Source: Microcoleus sp. bin38.metabat.b11b12b14.051 (GTDB lineage: Bacteria > Cyanobacteriota > Cyanobacteriia > Cyanobacteriales > Microcoleaceae). From it: a DNA stretch of 64,000 nt. The DNA lies in NCBI RefSeq assembly GCF_013299165.1, contig NZ_JAAFKD010000009.1, positions 1-64,000 of the forward strand. Reading direction: 5' to 3'. The translations under genes and the position numbers were made by a program. The notes below the pieces were generated by a model. That model was given only the letters and a program-made list of their open reading frames with translations, made no database searches and had not been told where the DNA came from. Positions 50,103 to 59,694 of the stretch are shown in pieces. Every line of letters begins with the position of its first letter. Position 1 is the first letter of the stretch.

Positions 50103-50420
50103 ATGACAGATGAAGAATTTATTTCCGCTTTCCTGCAAGTTTTTGAAGCCAAACCCGAAGTATTTGAACAAGTGGGGGCGGTTGATGCTTTAGCAACTCT
50201 CAGCAACACGATATCCCAGATGGCGGATTCATCCAACCAGGAAGTAGCCGATGCCATTGGCAATTGGTGTCAAGACTATCCTAAAATAACAGATGAGATT
50301 AATTCAATTAGTAGAAAACCAGACCCACAACGCACCAAAAAAGAAGAGCAAGAACCAAGGCTATCAAACCGCTACCCAGAATTACCCGAAAAGCTAAAAA
50401 AACGCCTTCCCAAATCCTAG
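50103..50420 (+). CDS. Small acidic hypothetical protein, 105 aa
   Basis: ATG 50103 (AAGGAAAAG upstream). Residues 1-65 look like a compact helical domain (MTDEEFISAFLQVFEAKPEV, TLSNTISQMADSSNQEVADA), followed by a charged, proline-containing tail (KPDPQRTKKEEQEPRLSNRY). I do not recognise the family; the size and helical pattern resemble small adaptor or effector-associated domains found beside CHAT and caspase-like genes, but this is inference only. Lies between the TPR-CHAT gene and the membrane protein gene, same strand. Confidence 0.6.
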   Translation: MTDEEFISAFLQVFEAKPEVFEQVGAVDALATLSNTISQMADSSNQEVADAIGNWCQDYPKITDEINSISRKPDPQRTKKEEQEPRLSNRYPELPEKLKKRLPKS

Positions 50421-50553
50421 CCTAATACGCCTGCCTACCTCACTTAATGGAGAAGTATCATAGTCTCTGAGATTGCTTCGCGGGGACGCTCGCAATGACA
50501 TAACATACTGCGCTAATTGAACCGTATTGAATCCTAGCCACCGCGCCAATAAC

Positions 50554-51981
50554 ATGAGTGATAAAATTTCTGCCCCCAATGTTTATTTATACGCTTTCCA
50601 ACTGCACAATAACAGTAAGGGCAGCAATAATCCTCTGTGGAAACACTGCGATAACATCCTCGCCAACTTCACCGATGAAACGGTAACGCCTAATCTAATA
50701 TTCCCCCCAAATTCTCACAGCAACCGCGAGGATTTACTGCCCAATGTCGCCCTAAAATTTACCAGCAATCCACCCCTAGAAGGTTTTGCCCAACCGCTAC
50801 AAATTCAAGACAGCTATGCTTTATGGTTAAATATAGGTTGCGCGGAAGACGGCACGGCTGATAATGTAGATGTTGATTTGATCGAGAAATTTAACCCAAA
50901 TCAAGCCTTACTTATCGATGGCGATGACTATTTTTTAGGTCAAACTCTCCTCATCACCGCATGGCTTCCCGAAAACTCATCGGATGATTTAGATTCCCTC
51001 AAACCCCTCGCCGATAAATGCCGCAATGCTTTATTCCAGGGAAATGTAGCACCTACATTCTACCGATCGGGTAAATTATTTGGCAGTCCAATTTTTGAGT
51101 ACGGTTTAATTGCCGATATTGCTAATTATCGCCACTTACTTGTCTGGCTGCTAGCCGACCAACAAACCGATCGCGATTTTAACACTTTTCAGGAAGAAAT
51201 ACTTGACCTACTATTTCACCGCAACAAAATCATCAGCGCTTTTCAAGACAGCCGCAAAATTTACCACGAACTCGATCGCGAATACGCCGAAATAGAGCAA
51301 GATATACAGTACGTGCAGGATCAACTTGTCCAAGGCAGCGCTTCCTTGCAACCCGCACAATTGCAGAGTTTTAAGGAACAGCTAAAAGTTCTCCTCCGCA
51401 AAGCTTTGTCATATACTCAACTGCTGCGAAAAATAGAAGATTTTGATAATTGTATTGCGATAAATCTTAACAATTACACTGACATTTTGCAGAAAATCTG
51501 TGATATACTAGGAAACGATAAGGAAGAACTATCTATATTAAGTCACTTCAGTAGAAAAACAGCTCCTTTTTTCCGATCGCAAATAGCAGCAGATTTAGGA
51601 TATTTCCGCCACGGAACACACTTAATCGACCAGGCGATCGCCTCAATCCGCGGCATAGTAGAAATAGAACAAGCCAAGAACGATCGCACCAATCAAATCG
51701 AACTCCGCAAAAGCGAACTCGGAGAGAAAGATCGGGACGATCGCCTAGAAAGTACCGTACAGGCGATCGGCGTAGGTTTAGCAGCCGGAGGCATCGCAGC
51801 ATCCAGCGGTACAGACAAACTCTTCGAGACAGTCCAAAACCATCACGTCCCGATTGTCATGCACTTGCATCCGTTTGCATTCTCCTTTTTCTTGAGTTGT
51901 GCGATCGCAGCGATCGCAGCCAGCATCACCTGGTGGCGCACCAAACCGAAAAAGAACGACCAAAATCAAACAGGTTCGTAG
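50554..51981 (+). CDS. Hypothetical membrane-anchored coiled-coil protein, 475 aa
   Basis: ATG 50554 (MSDKISAPNVYLYAFQLHNN) is preferred over the in-frame TTG at 50527, which lies in a MITE-end fragment. Residues 1-215 look globular with mixed beta strands (NQALLIDGDDYFLGQTLLITAW). Residues about 230-400 are mostly charged helices with coiled-coil character (HELDREYAEIEQDIQYVQDQ, QAIASIRGIVEIEQAKNDRT). The C-terminus has a glycine-rich hydrophobic stretch (AIGVGLAAGGIAASSG) and a clear membrane helix (FAFSFFLSCAIAAIAASITW), with a positive tail. No family recognised. Third same-strand gene after TPR-CHAT; a membrane-acting partner is plausible. Confidence 0.7.
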   Translation: MSDKISAPNVYLYAFQLHNNSKGSNNPLWKHCDNILANFTDETVTPNLIFPPNSHSNREDLLPNVALKFTSNPPLEGFAQPLQIQDSYALWLNIGCAEDGTADNVDVDLIEKFNPNQALLIDGDDYFLGQTLLITAWLPENSSDDLDSLKPLADKCRNALFQGNVAPTFYRSGKLFGSPIFEYGLIADIANYRHLLVWLLADQQTDRDFNTFQEEILDLLFHRNKIISAFQDSRKIYHELDREYAEIEQDIQYVQDQLVQGSASLQPAQLQSFKEQLKVLLRKALSYTQLLRKIEDFDNCIAINLNNYTDILQKICDILGNDKEELSILSHFSRKTAPFFRSQIAADLGYFRHGTHLIDQAIASIRGIVEIEQAKNDRTNQIELRKSELGEKDRDDRLESTVQAIGVGLAAGGIAASSGTDKLFETVQNHHVPIVMHLHPFAFSFFLSCAIAAIAASITWWRTKPKKNDQNQTGS

Positions 51982-52065
51982 TGAGGACTTCAGTCCGCAT
52001 CAGGTTCGTAGTGAGGACTTCAGTCCGCATCTTTCATCCGAGGACTAAAGTCCTCACTACAAACC
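51976..52065. repeat. 'gttcgtagtgaggacttcagtccgcat' repeats, two direct and one inverted
   Basis: GTTCGTAGTGAGGACTTCAG occurs at about 51975 and 52003; GAGGACTAAAGTCCTCACTA at about 52040 is the inverted relative. They fill the gap between convergent genes and can fold as hairpins. Confidence 0.75.
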
Positions 52066-52068
52066 CAA

Positions 52069-55000
52069 TCACCACGGACTCCCAATCATCACAAAAGCCG
52101 ACCAATAATAAGGATGCGACAACTTCAAATCCGCAAACCCCCGCAAAGATTGCGGTAACTCCACCCCTTCGCCCCGACTCGAACCCCGCAACCTACCGCC
52201 CTCCAAACGCACATCACCCCGCAACATCGCAATTTGCGCTTGTCGCAGCGCCGCCGCCTTAATTGGCGCCGTCTTCAAAGACTGGTAAAACTCATTCATC
52301 AATCCCAAAGTACCCTCATCCGAAACATACCACAAACTCCCCACAGCCGTTTGCACCCCAGCTTGCAGCGCCAAACCTCCAAAACCCAACTCCGCATTTT
52401 CATCACCCACCGCAGTCCGACAAGCACTTAAAACTAACAAATTCACCTGCGGATTATTCAATCTCAAATCAGGCAATTGATCCAGTCTTAGCCGACTATC
52501 CCACAACTGAATAAAAGAATTATTCGGCGCCCCCGGACGAAATTCGCCGTGAGTAGCTAAATGAATAATCCCAAACGGCCGGCTTTGATGCTGTCGCTTC
52601 AAATTTTCCAAAGTGAAACCCTCATTCAAAAAACTCACTCCCGGCCACTCTCGCGAAATAGCCGCTATTTCCGCAGGAACCGCAGGTAAAGGATTCAACT
52701 CGAAAAATTGCGACGCACCCATTGCTAAAACTTGAGATTTTCTGAGATCCACGTAGCGAGTATCTGTTAAATTAAGGCTAGGCATCAAGCTGAGATTGTA
52801 CTTTTCGATCAAAAATTGCTTTCCGTCGTGCAGCGCAGCAAAGGGCATACCTCTCAAACCCCGATCGACAACAAACGAAATAGTATCGGTTTCGCACTTC
52901 TTCAAATTCTCCTCCAAAGGCTCAACCATCCACTTATAAAGCTGTTGGGCTGATGGCAGATAACTCGTAGTAGCCCGCACCCCTGGCTTAGTAATCTCAT
53001 TGCGGAACACAGTTACAAGTTTCAGCAATTCTTCCGGGTTGGCTTGCGGCACCGTTTTGTGCACCACTGCACCGCAAGAATCTACTAACACTAAATCTAA
53101 TTTTTCCGATCGCGAAAACAGATAAATTAAGCTTGGTTTCGTGCCAGTTTCTGCGCCCACGGCTGCTAACTTTTTCTTGATATCGTCTGGCGACTGCAAC
53201 TCGTCGCTGCTGTTAATTCCGAAATATTCCCGGAATTCTTGGCTGAAAGATTTGTCCAGCAGAGGCAAAGCTGCTAATATTTTCCCGACATCCAAGTTCC
53301 TGCCGATGTCGCCGCGAAATGGTGTCTGAAAAACTGGTTCTCTACCATTTTGACCGATTAAATTTCTCATTCCTCTCGGAGATGGCATTCTTTCCGGTGG
53401 CAGCCTGTCTCCGGGTTTTCCTATATCTCGCGATATGCTGTTTTGATTCTGTAGCTGTTCGGGGGTAAAGGGTTGATTGGCATCGGGAAAAACCCGCCCT
53501 CTATCACTTGGAAATCTATCGCTTGGCGATGGTGGTAGCGGAGTTATTCCGGGTGGAGTTATTCCGGGTGGAGTTATTCCGGGTGGAGTTATTCCGGGTG
53601 GAGTTATTCCGGGTGAAGTTATTCCGGGTGGAGTTATTCCGGGTGGAGTTATTCCGGGTGGAGTTATTCCGGGTGGAGTTATTCTGGGTGGAGTTGTTGG
53701 TTGGTTGGTAGTGACGATCGCACTATTGCCCTGCGTGTAAGAATTGATGAAAGATTGGCCCTCACTAATTGTACCCGCAGCATTGCTGGCGATCGCCCCA
53801 GCAGTCCCGTTAGTTGTCGCACTTCCCACCGCAAAAGGCGTCGGCGGATTGATATCACCGCCGCCGTGGGCGATTCTCACAGTACCAGGTTGAGCGCCAC
53901 CAAGCGTTGAGATGCTGACAGGAGTACCGTTTTGGTCAAAAGTACCAGTCACTCGCACCAAACCCGGAGTCTCGATATTCACCTGAGCGCCCGGAGCATT
54001 GATTGACGCAATACTAATATCATTTTGAGCGTTAATATTGACTGCGGGAGCGAGAGCGCGTCCCAAGACATTAACATTAATTGCCTCAGTTTTGATTTGT
54101 CCTCCGGCTAAAATTCCCACAATGTCCGCAGCATTAATATTCCCAGCGGTAACATTGCCGCGGCGGCTAGTTAAATTAACAGTACCTCCCTGCAAATTAC
54201 CCGCAGTCACATTTCCCCCCGCTTGTAAACTGACATTTCCTGTTGACAAAGCATTGGCGATCGCAATATTCCCACCGCTAGTAATATCAACTGCACTCCC
54301 TTGCAAATTTCCCGCCGTAAAGTTAGTCGGTGTTCTCGAAACAATACTAGCAGCAGGAGCCTCAATCGCTCCCACATTAATATTATTTTGGGCATTCAGA
54401 GTTACCGCCGACAGGCGATTAACCGCGCCTGCGGGTGCGGGAGTAATATTAACTGTCCCCGTTTGAATTTGCTGTGCTGCCGAAATTACAAGTTTTTCCG
54501 AAGCGGTGACGTTACCAGCAGCAACAGCTCCAGAATTGCTGTTGAGATTAATCCCAACTCCCTGCAAATTTCCCGCATTTAAATTGCCAGAAGCTGTTAA
54601 ATCAACATTACCTGTAGCATTAGTATTACCAGCAGCAACAGTTCCAAAATTGCTGGCAACATTAATCCCAACTCCCTGCAAATTTCCTGAATTTACATTC
54701 CCCGCAGCTAGGACATTAATATTTCCTGTTGACGAAGTATTGGCAGTGATAAGATTCCCGGTATTGCTGGAAACATCCACGGCTCCCCCCTGCAAATTTC
54801 CGGCAGTTACGTTGTTGTTTGCTCTCAAAGCAACGGTGGCAGTGGGAGCCGTTACCGAGGCAACGTTAATATTAGTTTGCGCGTCCAGATTGACTGTGGG
54901 AATAGTACGATTAACTGGATTTGTCGCAGCCGGATTCACGGTTATGGGCGCTGTGGTGATTTGCTGTCCCGCTACAACTCTCACATCTCCCGTACTGGCG

Positions 55001-57105
55001 ATCGCACCCGTAGCGACACTTCCGTTGCGGCTGGTAGCGCGAACAGTCGCACCGGTGAGGTTCCCTACGGTTAAGTCACCCGAAGCTGCCAAACTGAGAT
55101 TCTCGGTGGCTGTAACGTTAGCAGGTGTTATATTCGGAACAATGGTATTGGGATCGGTCAACACTCCCACAGCGCCGGAGCTGCTGGTAACATTAACTTG
55201 AGAACCCTGCAAAGTCCCAAAATTGACACTACCGGCTGCTGTAAGTGCGATCGCCCCAGTATTCCCAGTGTCGATCGCACCTGTCACTATATTGCCCGCA
55301 GTCGAATTCACAGTCAGATTGCCGTTAATATCAGCAGGAGTAATGTCATTTGTCAAGATAATATTGTTAACAGCTTGAATATTAATCGTCGAACCAGACG
55401 TTAATCTGCCCCCAACAATTGCAGCCCCTGCGGTACTTTCCAAATTAATCCTACCAGCGTTAATATCTCTAGTTGCCACATCTCCCGTCGCCGACAAAAT
55501 CACCGGCCCGCCTGCTACAATATTTTCCACAGCAATCAAATTTCTGCGAAAAACAGGCCCGGAAGTGAAACTGGCATCCTCACCCAAACTGTCAGGAGAA
55601 ATATTCACCTGGTTTGCCAAATTTGCCACTCCCGCCCGCAGAATCAAAGCCGGACTTCTAGTTAAAATAGCAATATCTGGATCGTCAGGATTCACATTTT
55701 CAGTCCGCAATGCAACATCCGGGCCAGTAATTGTAATATCCTCACCAACAATGCTTCCCCTCGCCTCCACTTTCAGCGAAGTACCAGTATAATCACCAAA
55801 GAAAACATCACCTTCGGAACTAATAATCGGGTCAAATAAACTGACAAAATTTCCCGGCATTCCCGACAGATTCCGCACCGAAAAATTGCCCCTCGAAGCA
55901 AAGTGAGCATCCCCCGAAATCGTGCCGTTGCTGACTAAACTCAAATTGCCGCCACTTTGGAATTGCGGGGGAAGAGATAAGCCGCCGGTAGCGTTTAAGG
56001 TGAGAATGTCGATCGCGCGATCGGCCCGAATCTCTAAATTCCCCCCAGCCCGCGCCAAAAAAGGATTCTGCACGCTGTCTCGAACCCGCACCGCATCCCG
56101 TGCCAGCAAGTTCAAATCCCCCGCAGTTTGCAGCCTAGCCCCCGCTAACGTCAGATTTCCCGCAGCCGAAATAGTCGCACTTCCCGCATTCACCTGCGGA
56201 AGCAGAGACATATTCCCAGCAAGCGCCACATCCCCTGAATTCACCTGCAAACCCGAACCCAAAAGCCGCACGATACCATCAGCAGCAACCTCAACACCCG
56301 CCGCCTGATTTTGTCCGGTACCTGTTAGCAACTGTGGCAAAGAAACAGGATTGAAACTTGGTTGAGAATTCCCCAAATTTGGGTTCGTTGCTATTTCCAA
56401 ACTCAACAAATTTCCCGGTTGACTGATGCGTAAAACATTCTCGCCCGGAACAGCAGCAACAGTAATTTGTCCGCCCGGTGCCGACAACTGCCCGGTACTC
56501 ACAACCGTACCGCCCAGCAAAGTCAAATTCTGCCCGGGAGTCACCGCCAAATTGCCAGCATTAACAATACTTCCCGGTTGAGTCGCACCAAAATAAAAAG
56601 CATTTGGCGCACCAACTAAGGCGCTAAAATTATTTGTACCAGCCGCATTAAACCAATTAGAACCAAAACCGACATTCGTCGCAGTAGTCGCAGTGAAAGC
56701 CCCCGGCACATTCAAACTCGCGTTCTGGCCAAACACAATCCCCGCCGGATTAATCAGAAACAGATTAGAATTGCCACCCGTGACAGTAATTAAACCATTA
56801 ATTAGCGAAGGGTTCGAGCCAGCAATCCGAGCTAATATATTTTGAATAGCCGAATTAGTCAGAAAATTAGCAATTTGACCTTCATTCAAGCCGAACTGTT
56901 CAAAACTGTGAAAAAGATTCGCCCCGTCTCCCGACAAACTGCCACCGTTAATATCGTAGCGGTTGCCGCTGCGGGTGACAGCAGTACCCGTACCGTCAGC
57001 AGCAGGCACGACTGTTTGCGCCTGGGCGAAAGTATTAAAAATTAACAAAGAAAACGGACAAATAAATAGCCCGACCTTTTTAATCTTTAAGTTGGCATTT
57101 TTCAT
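52069..57105 (-). CDS. Secreted fusion: filamentous haemagglutinin domain, beta-helix repeats and C-terminal CHAT domain
   Basis: 1678 residues from ATG 57105 (an in-frame upstream start at 57126 would spoil the signal peptide). Signal peptide VGLFICPFSLLIFNTFAQAQ; TPS/haemagglutinin domain (NSNLFLINPAGIVFGQNASL) to about residue 160; long beta-helix region (GNLQGGAVDVSSNTGNL-type repeats) to about 1130; ten PPGIT repeats (about 1140-1189); CHAT domain about 1330-1678 with HLATHGEF (His1519) and LSACRTA (Cys1562), ending YYWSAFVMIGSPW. It unites in one chain the modules encoded separately by the genes at 1319, 4717 and 8105, so a working link between haemagglutinin-like exoproteins and CHAT peptidases is likely. 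Divergent from rnhA, starts 79 bp apart. Confidence 0.88.
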   Translation of the reverse strand: MKNANLKIKKVGLFICPFSLLIFNTFAQAQTVVPAADGTGTAVTRSGNRYDINGGSLSGDGANLFHSFEQFGLNEGQIANFLTNSAIQNILARIAGSNPSLINGLITVTGGNSNLFLINPAGIVFGQNASLNVPGAFTATTATNVGFGSNWFNAAGTNNFSALVGAPNAFYFGATQPGSIVNAGNLAVTPGQNLTLLGGTVVSTGQLSAPGGQITVAAVPGENVLRISQPGNLLSLEIATNPNLGNSQPSFNPVSLPQLLTGTGQNQAAGVEVAADGIVRLLGSGLQVNSGDVALAGNMSLLPQVNAGSATISAAGNLTLAGARLQTAGDLNLLARDAVRVRDSVQNPFLARAGGNLEIRADRAIDILTLNATGGLSLPPQFQSGGNLSLVSNGTISGDAHFASRGNFSVRNLSGMPGNFVSLFDPIISSEGDVFFGDYTGTSLKVEARGSIVGEDITITGPDVALRTENVNPDDPDIAILTRSPALILRAGVANLANQVNISPDSLGEDASFTSGPVFRRNLIAVENIVAGGPVILSATGDVATRDINAGRINLESTAGAAIVGGRLTSGSTINIQAVNNIILTNDITPADINGNLTVNSTAGNIVTGAIDTGNTGAIALTAAGSVNFGTLQGSQVNVTSSSGAVGVLTDPNTIVPNITPANVTATENLSLAASGDLTVGNLTGATVRATSRNGSVATGAIASTGDVRVVAGQQITTAPITVNPAATNPVNRTIPTVNLDAQTNINVASVTAPTATVALRANNNVTAGNLQGGAVDVSSNTGNLITANTSSTGNINVLAAGNVNSGNLQGVGINVASNFGTVAAGNTNATGNVDLTASGNLNAGNLQGVGINLNSNSGAVAAGNVTASEKLVISAAQQIQTGTVNITPAPAGAVNRLSAVTLNAQNNINVGAIEAPAASIVSRTPTNFTAGNLQGSAVDITSGGNIAIANALSTGNVSLQAGGNVTAGNLQGGTVNLTSRRGNVTAGNINAADIVGILAGGQIKTEAINVNVLGRALAPAVNINAQNDISIASINAPGAQVNIETPGLVRVTGTFDQNGTPVSISTLGGAQPGTVRIAHGGGDINPPTPFAVGSATTNGTAGAIASNAAGTISEGQSFINSYTQGNSAIVTTNQPTTPPRITPPGITPPGITPPGITPPGITSPGITPPGITPPGITPPGITPPGITPLPPSPSDRFPSDRGRVFPDANQPFTPEQLQNQNSISRDIGKPGDRLPPERMPSPRGMRNLIGQNGREPVFQTPFRGDIGRNLDVGKILAALPLLDKSFSQEFREYFGINSSDELQSPDDIKKKLAAVGAETGTKPSLIYLFSRSEKLDLVLVDSCGAVVHKTVPQANPEELLKLVTVFRNEITKPGVRATTSYLPSAQQLYKWMVEPLEENLKKCETDTISFVVDRGLRGMPFAALHDGKQFLIEKYNLSLMPSLNLTDTRYVDLRKSQVLAMGASQFFELNPLPAVPAEIAAISREWPGVSFLNEGFTLENLKRQHQSRPFGIIHLATHGEFRPGAPNNSFIQLWDSRLRLDQLPDLRLNNPQVNLLVLSACRTAVGDENAELGFGGLALQAGVQTAVGSLWYVSDEGTLGLMNEFYQSLKTAPIKAAALRQAQIAMLRGDVRLEGGRLRGSSRGEGVELPQSLRGFADLKLSHPYYWSAFVMIGSPW
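53540..53689. repeat. 15-bp minisatellite (GGAGTTATTCCGGGT, 10 units) inside the fusion gene
   Basis: Ten units, one with GAAGTT and the last with TCTGGG. Read on the minus strand they give (T/S)PPGI pentapeptides. Because 15 is a multiple of three, unit number can change without frame loss; it is a flexible linker of variable length between beta-helix and CHAT. Confidence 0.92.
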
Positions 57106-57184
57106 AGCAGCTACAGTCGATCGCAATTTCCCTCAATTATCGCACCCGCGAACAAAATAATCGCAAGTAACAAATTAATTGCTC

Positions 57185-58090
57185 ATGACAACTCCCACAA
57201 TCAAAAGCTTGTACACAGACGGCGCTTGTTCCGGCAACCCGGGCCCCGGCGGTTGGGGTGCAGTAGTCTGCTTCGCCGACGGCAAATGTCACGAACTCGG
57301 AGGTGCAGACCCTCAAACCACGAACAACCGCATGGAAATGCAGGCTGCCGTCGCCGCACTCGAATTTTTTGCCAAATCCGGTCAAACCGAACCAGTCACC
57401 GTTTACACCGACAGCGAATACGTCAAAAACGGCATCACCAAATGGATTCAAGGCTGGAAAAACAAAGGCTGGAAAACCTCGACAGGCAAAGAAGTCGTCA
57501 ACCAAGACCTCTGGCACCTGCTAGACAAGCTGAATTCCCGACAAATCAAGTGGGAACACGTCCGCGGCCACTCCGGCGACTTCTATAACGACAGGTGCGA
57601 CGAAATCGCCCGCAGCTTCTCGCACAATCGCACTCCCCAACTGCAACAGCAGAAACCAACCGCAGATGAGCCTAGGGCGAGTACGGGGGTAGCGCCCCTA
57701 GAATTTGAAAACCCAATTGTTTTGGAAGAAACGGACACAACTGGTAACAAAACGATAGAATCCTATGTCATAACTTCTGACCTTCAGATCTCCAACTCTA
57801 CCATGATGGATTCAACAGCCGATACCCTGGAGAACTTGCCCCGCGAGGTGAGGGTTCAGGAACTCCGCAACCTGATCGAAACGTTGCACATAGCTGACGA
57901 AGTTGCCACCAAAGGCTACTTGATTACCAGTTCTGAACTGGCTGATTTGATGGATGTAAATGCCAGCGCTGTCACCAGTCGCGGAGACAACTGGGTGTGG
58001 CGCAACTGGGTAGTTTCTCGCGTGCGCCGCGAGGGCAACCAAATTCTCTGGCAATTAGAGAGAATCGACCATGTAAGTACAACTGATTAG
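57185..58090 (+). CDS. rnhA: Ribonuclease HI with C-terminal extension
   Basis: 301 residues from ATG 57185. RNase HI domain residues 5-148: SLYTDGACSGNPGPGGWGAV (Asp12), TTNNRMEMQAAVAALEF (Glu51), VTVYTDSEYVKNGI (Asp76), IKWEHVRGHSGDFYNDRCDE. All carboxylates are present. It cleaves RNA in RNA-DNA hybrids. An additional 150 residues end in a helical, winged-helix-like module (TKGYLITSSELADLMDVNAS, SRGDNWVWRNWVVSRVRREG) found in cyanobacterial proteins; its role is unknown. Confidence 0.94.
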   Translation: MTTPTIKSLYTDGACSGNPGPGGWGAVVCFADGKCHELGGADPQTTNNRMEMQAAVAALEFFAKSGQTEPVTVYTDSEYVKNGITKWIQGWKNKGWKTSTGKEVVNQDLWHLLDKLNSRQIKWEHVRGHSGDFYNDRCDEIARSFSHNRTPQLQQQKPTADEPRASTGVAPLEFENPIVLEETDTTGNKTIESYVITSDLQISNSTMMDSTADTLENLPREVRVQELRNLIETLHIADEVATKGYLITSSELADLMDVNASAVTSRGDNWVWRNWVVSRVRREGNQILWQLERIDHVSTTD

Positions 58091-58135
58091 TCGTTAGTCA
58101 TCAGTCATCAGTAGACCTCTTGCAAAAATAGCTAG

Positions 58136-58202
58136 GAACGGGCAAGATGCCCGTTCCACAAAATAACTTTTTCTGTGGAACGGGCATCTTGCCCGTTCCA
58201 AG
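58136..58202. repeat. Palindromic pair of the GGGCAAGATGCCC family
   Basis: GGAACGGGCAAGATGCCCGT and its inverted copy ACGGGCATCTTGCCCGTTCC, separated by ACAAAATAACTTTTTCTGTG. CTCTTGCAAAA and TTTTGCAAGAG flank it as outer inverted ends (about 58113 and 58219), so a 110-bp MITE-like unit is likely. The rest of 58091-58397 holds no gene. Confidence 0.7.
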
Positions 58203-58397
58203 ATCTGATTAAAAAGACTTTTGCAAGAGATATAGTCATCAGTCAGGTTCTGACCAGTGGCTTCTGCCTATGACGATATCTAGGACTAATTCCCAGAACT
58301 ATAACGGTAGGTGCGCGCCGCGCACCTTACCTCATTTCAAGATATTAAAAATAATTTCACCTATAATTAAAAAAGATAAACAAATCATGAACATACC

Positions 58398-59036
58398 GTG
58401 AATAACCAGAGTTTGCTCGGTTTAATCAACTGGCTGCAACCCAAACAAGAAACCGTTTTGCTGTGCGACTCAACGGCAGCAGCTTCTGACATGGCATTTA
58501 TGCTCAGCGGTCACTGGGATGGCTGCAATAGTTTGGTTCTACCTAAGTGCGACAAGGTAGCAATTGAAGCAGCCGCTAGTTTGCTGGAGACATCGTGGTG
58601 CTACCAAAATGCTTGCGAAACAATATTAATTCGGCTGGCAGTTGACGAATTTCTGCGCCGTTACGCCCTGGGAGAAAGATTTTTTATTAATGCTAACTTG
58701 AGATGCGCTCAATTGGGTGATGTTTGCTTGGAAAACATTGATTTGAGTTATGCCAAATTGAATTTGGCTGACCTGGGCGGCACTAATTTAAACAAAGCAA
58801 ACTTAAGAGAAGCCGAGATGCCAGCAGCAAATTTGAGTGGCAGCAACTTGAGTGGAGCGCAACTTGTCAGGGCTAATTTAGCAGGAGCTAATTTATCAGG
58901 CGCTAATCTGAGAGGTGCCGATTTGAGTTATACAGAGTTAAGCAATGCTAACTTAAAAAATGCAGATTTAAGAGGTGCAAATTTAGGGAGGACAGACTTA
59001 AGAAAAACTTGCTTAACTGAGGCGATAGTTGACTAA
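58398..59036 (+). CDS. Pentapeptide-repeat protein
   Basis: 212 residues from a GTG start. Residues 1-95 form a helical domain (LLGLINWLQPKQETVLLCDS, ETILIRLAVDEFLRRYALGE). From about residue 98, A(N/D)LxX pentapeptides run to the C-terminus (ANLSGSNLSGAQLVRANLAG), predicting a right-handed quadrilateral beta-helix. Cytosolic, since no signal is seen. Function of such cyanobacterial proteins is mostly unknown; DNA-mimicry of the Qnr type needs longer, dimeric proteins and is not supported. Confidence 0.88.
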   Translation: MNNQSLLGLINWLQPKQETVLLCDSTAAASDMAFMLSGHWDGCNSLVLPKCDKVAIEAAASLLETSWCYQNACETILIRLAVDEFLRRYALGERFFINANLRCAQLGDVCLENIDLSYAKLNLADLGGTNLNKANLREAEMPAANLSGSNLSGAQLVRANLAGANLSGANLRGADLSYTELSNANLKNADLRGANLGRTDLRKTCLTEAIVD

Positions 59037-59079
59037 AATAAGTGGCACGGTGAAACCTTCACTTACTTCGATCGCGCGC

Positions 59080-59655
59080 ACGTTCGTAGTGCGGACTTCA
59101 GTCCGCTCCCAGGCTGCGGACTGCATCCGCAAAAAGGCTAGACGATCGCTCAAAGGACAAAGCCAAAACAGCCCTTTGTACCACGTGCGATCGATCGCGC
59201 GCGCGCACGTTCGTTCGTAGTGCGGACTTCAGTCCGCTCTCTGGTTACGGACTGAAGTCCGCACTACGAACCGTTTTTGCAAAAATATTCGATCGCCCTC
59301 TCCCGCGCAAGTCCTCCGGCGGAGAACGGACTGAAGTCTGCACTACGAACTGCAAGCGGACTGAAGTCTGCACTACGAACTGCAAGCGGACTGAAGTCCG
59401 CACTACGAACTGCAAGCGGACTGAAGTCCGCACTACGAACTGCAAGCGGACTGAAGTCTGCACTACGAACTGCAAGCGGACTGAAGTCCGCACTACGAAC
59501 TGCAAGCGGACTGAAGTCCGCACTACGAACTGCAACCGGACTGAAGTCCGCACTACGAACTGCAACCGGACTGAAGTCCGCACTACGAACTGCAAGCGGA
59601 CTGAAGTCCGCACTACGAACTGCAAGCGGACTGAAGTCCGCACTACGAACTGCCA
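59080..59655. repeat. Array of 30-bp 'gcggactgaagtccgcactacgaactgcaa' units and related copies
   Basis: About 11 consecutive 30-bp units (59325-59655), nearly identical (TCTGC versus TCCGC, AAGCGG versus AACCGG), preceded by looser inverted copies at 59080-59275 (GTTCGTAGTGCGGACTTCAG). Each unit contains the GCGGACTGAAGTCCGC palindrome. The three overlapping frames through it are artefacts. No unique spacers, hence not CRISPR. Confidence 0.9.
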
Positions 59656-59694
59656 CACTTGTATAAGAACACAACCTTAAAGTCCAGATATTTT

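Noticed and set aside
59245..59674. Frames of about 130 codons on both strands and possible CRISPR array
   Set aside because: 30-bp units abut directly with no variable spacers, and the same palindrome is dispersed elsewhere; not CRISPR and not coding.
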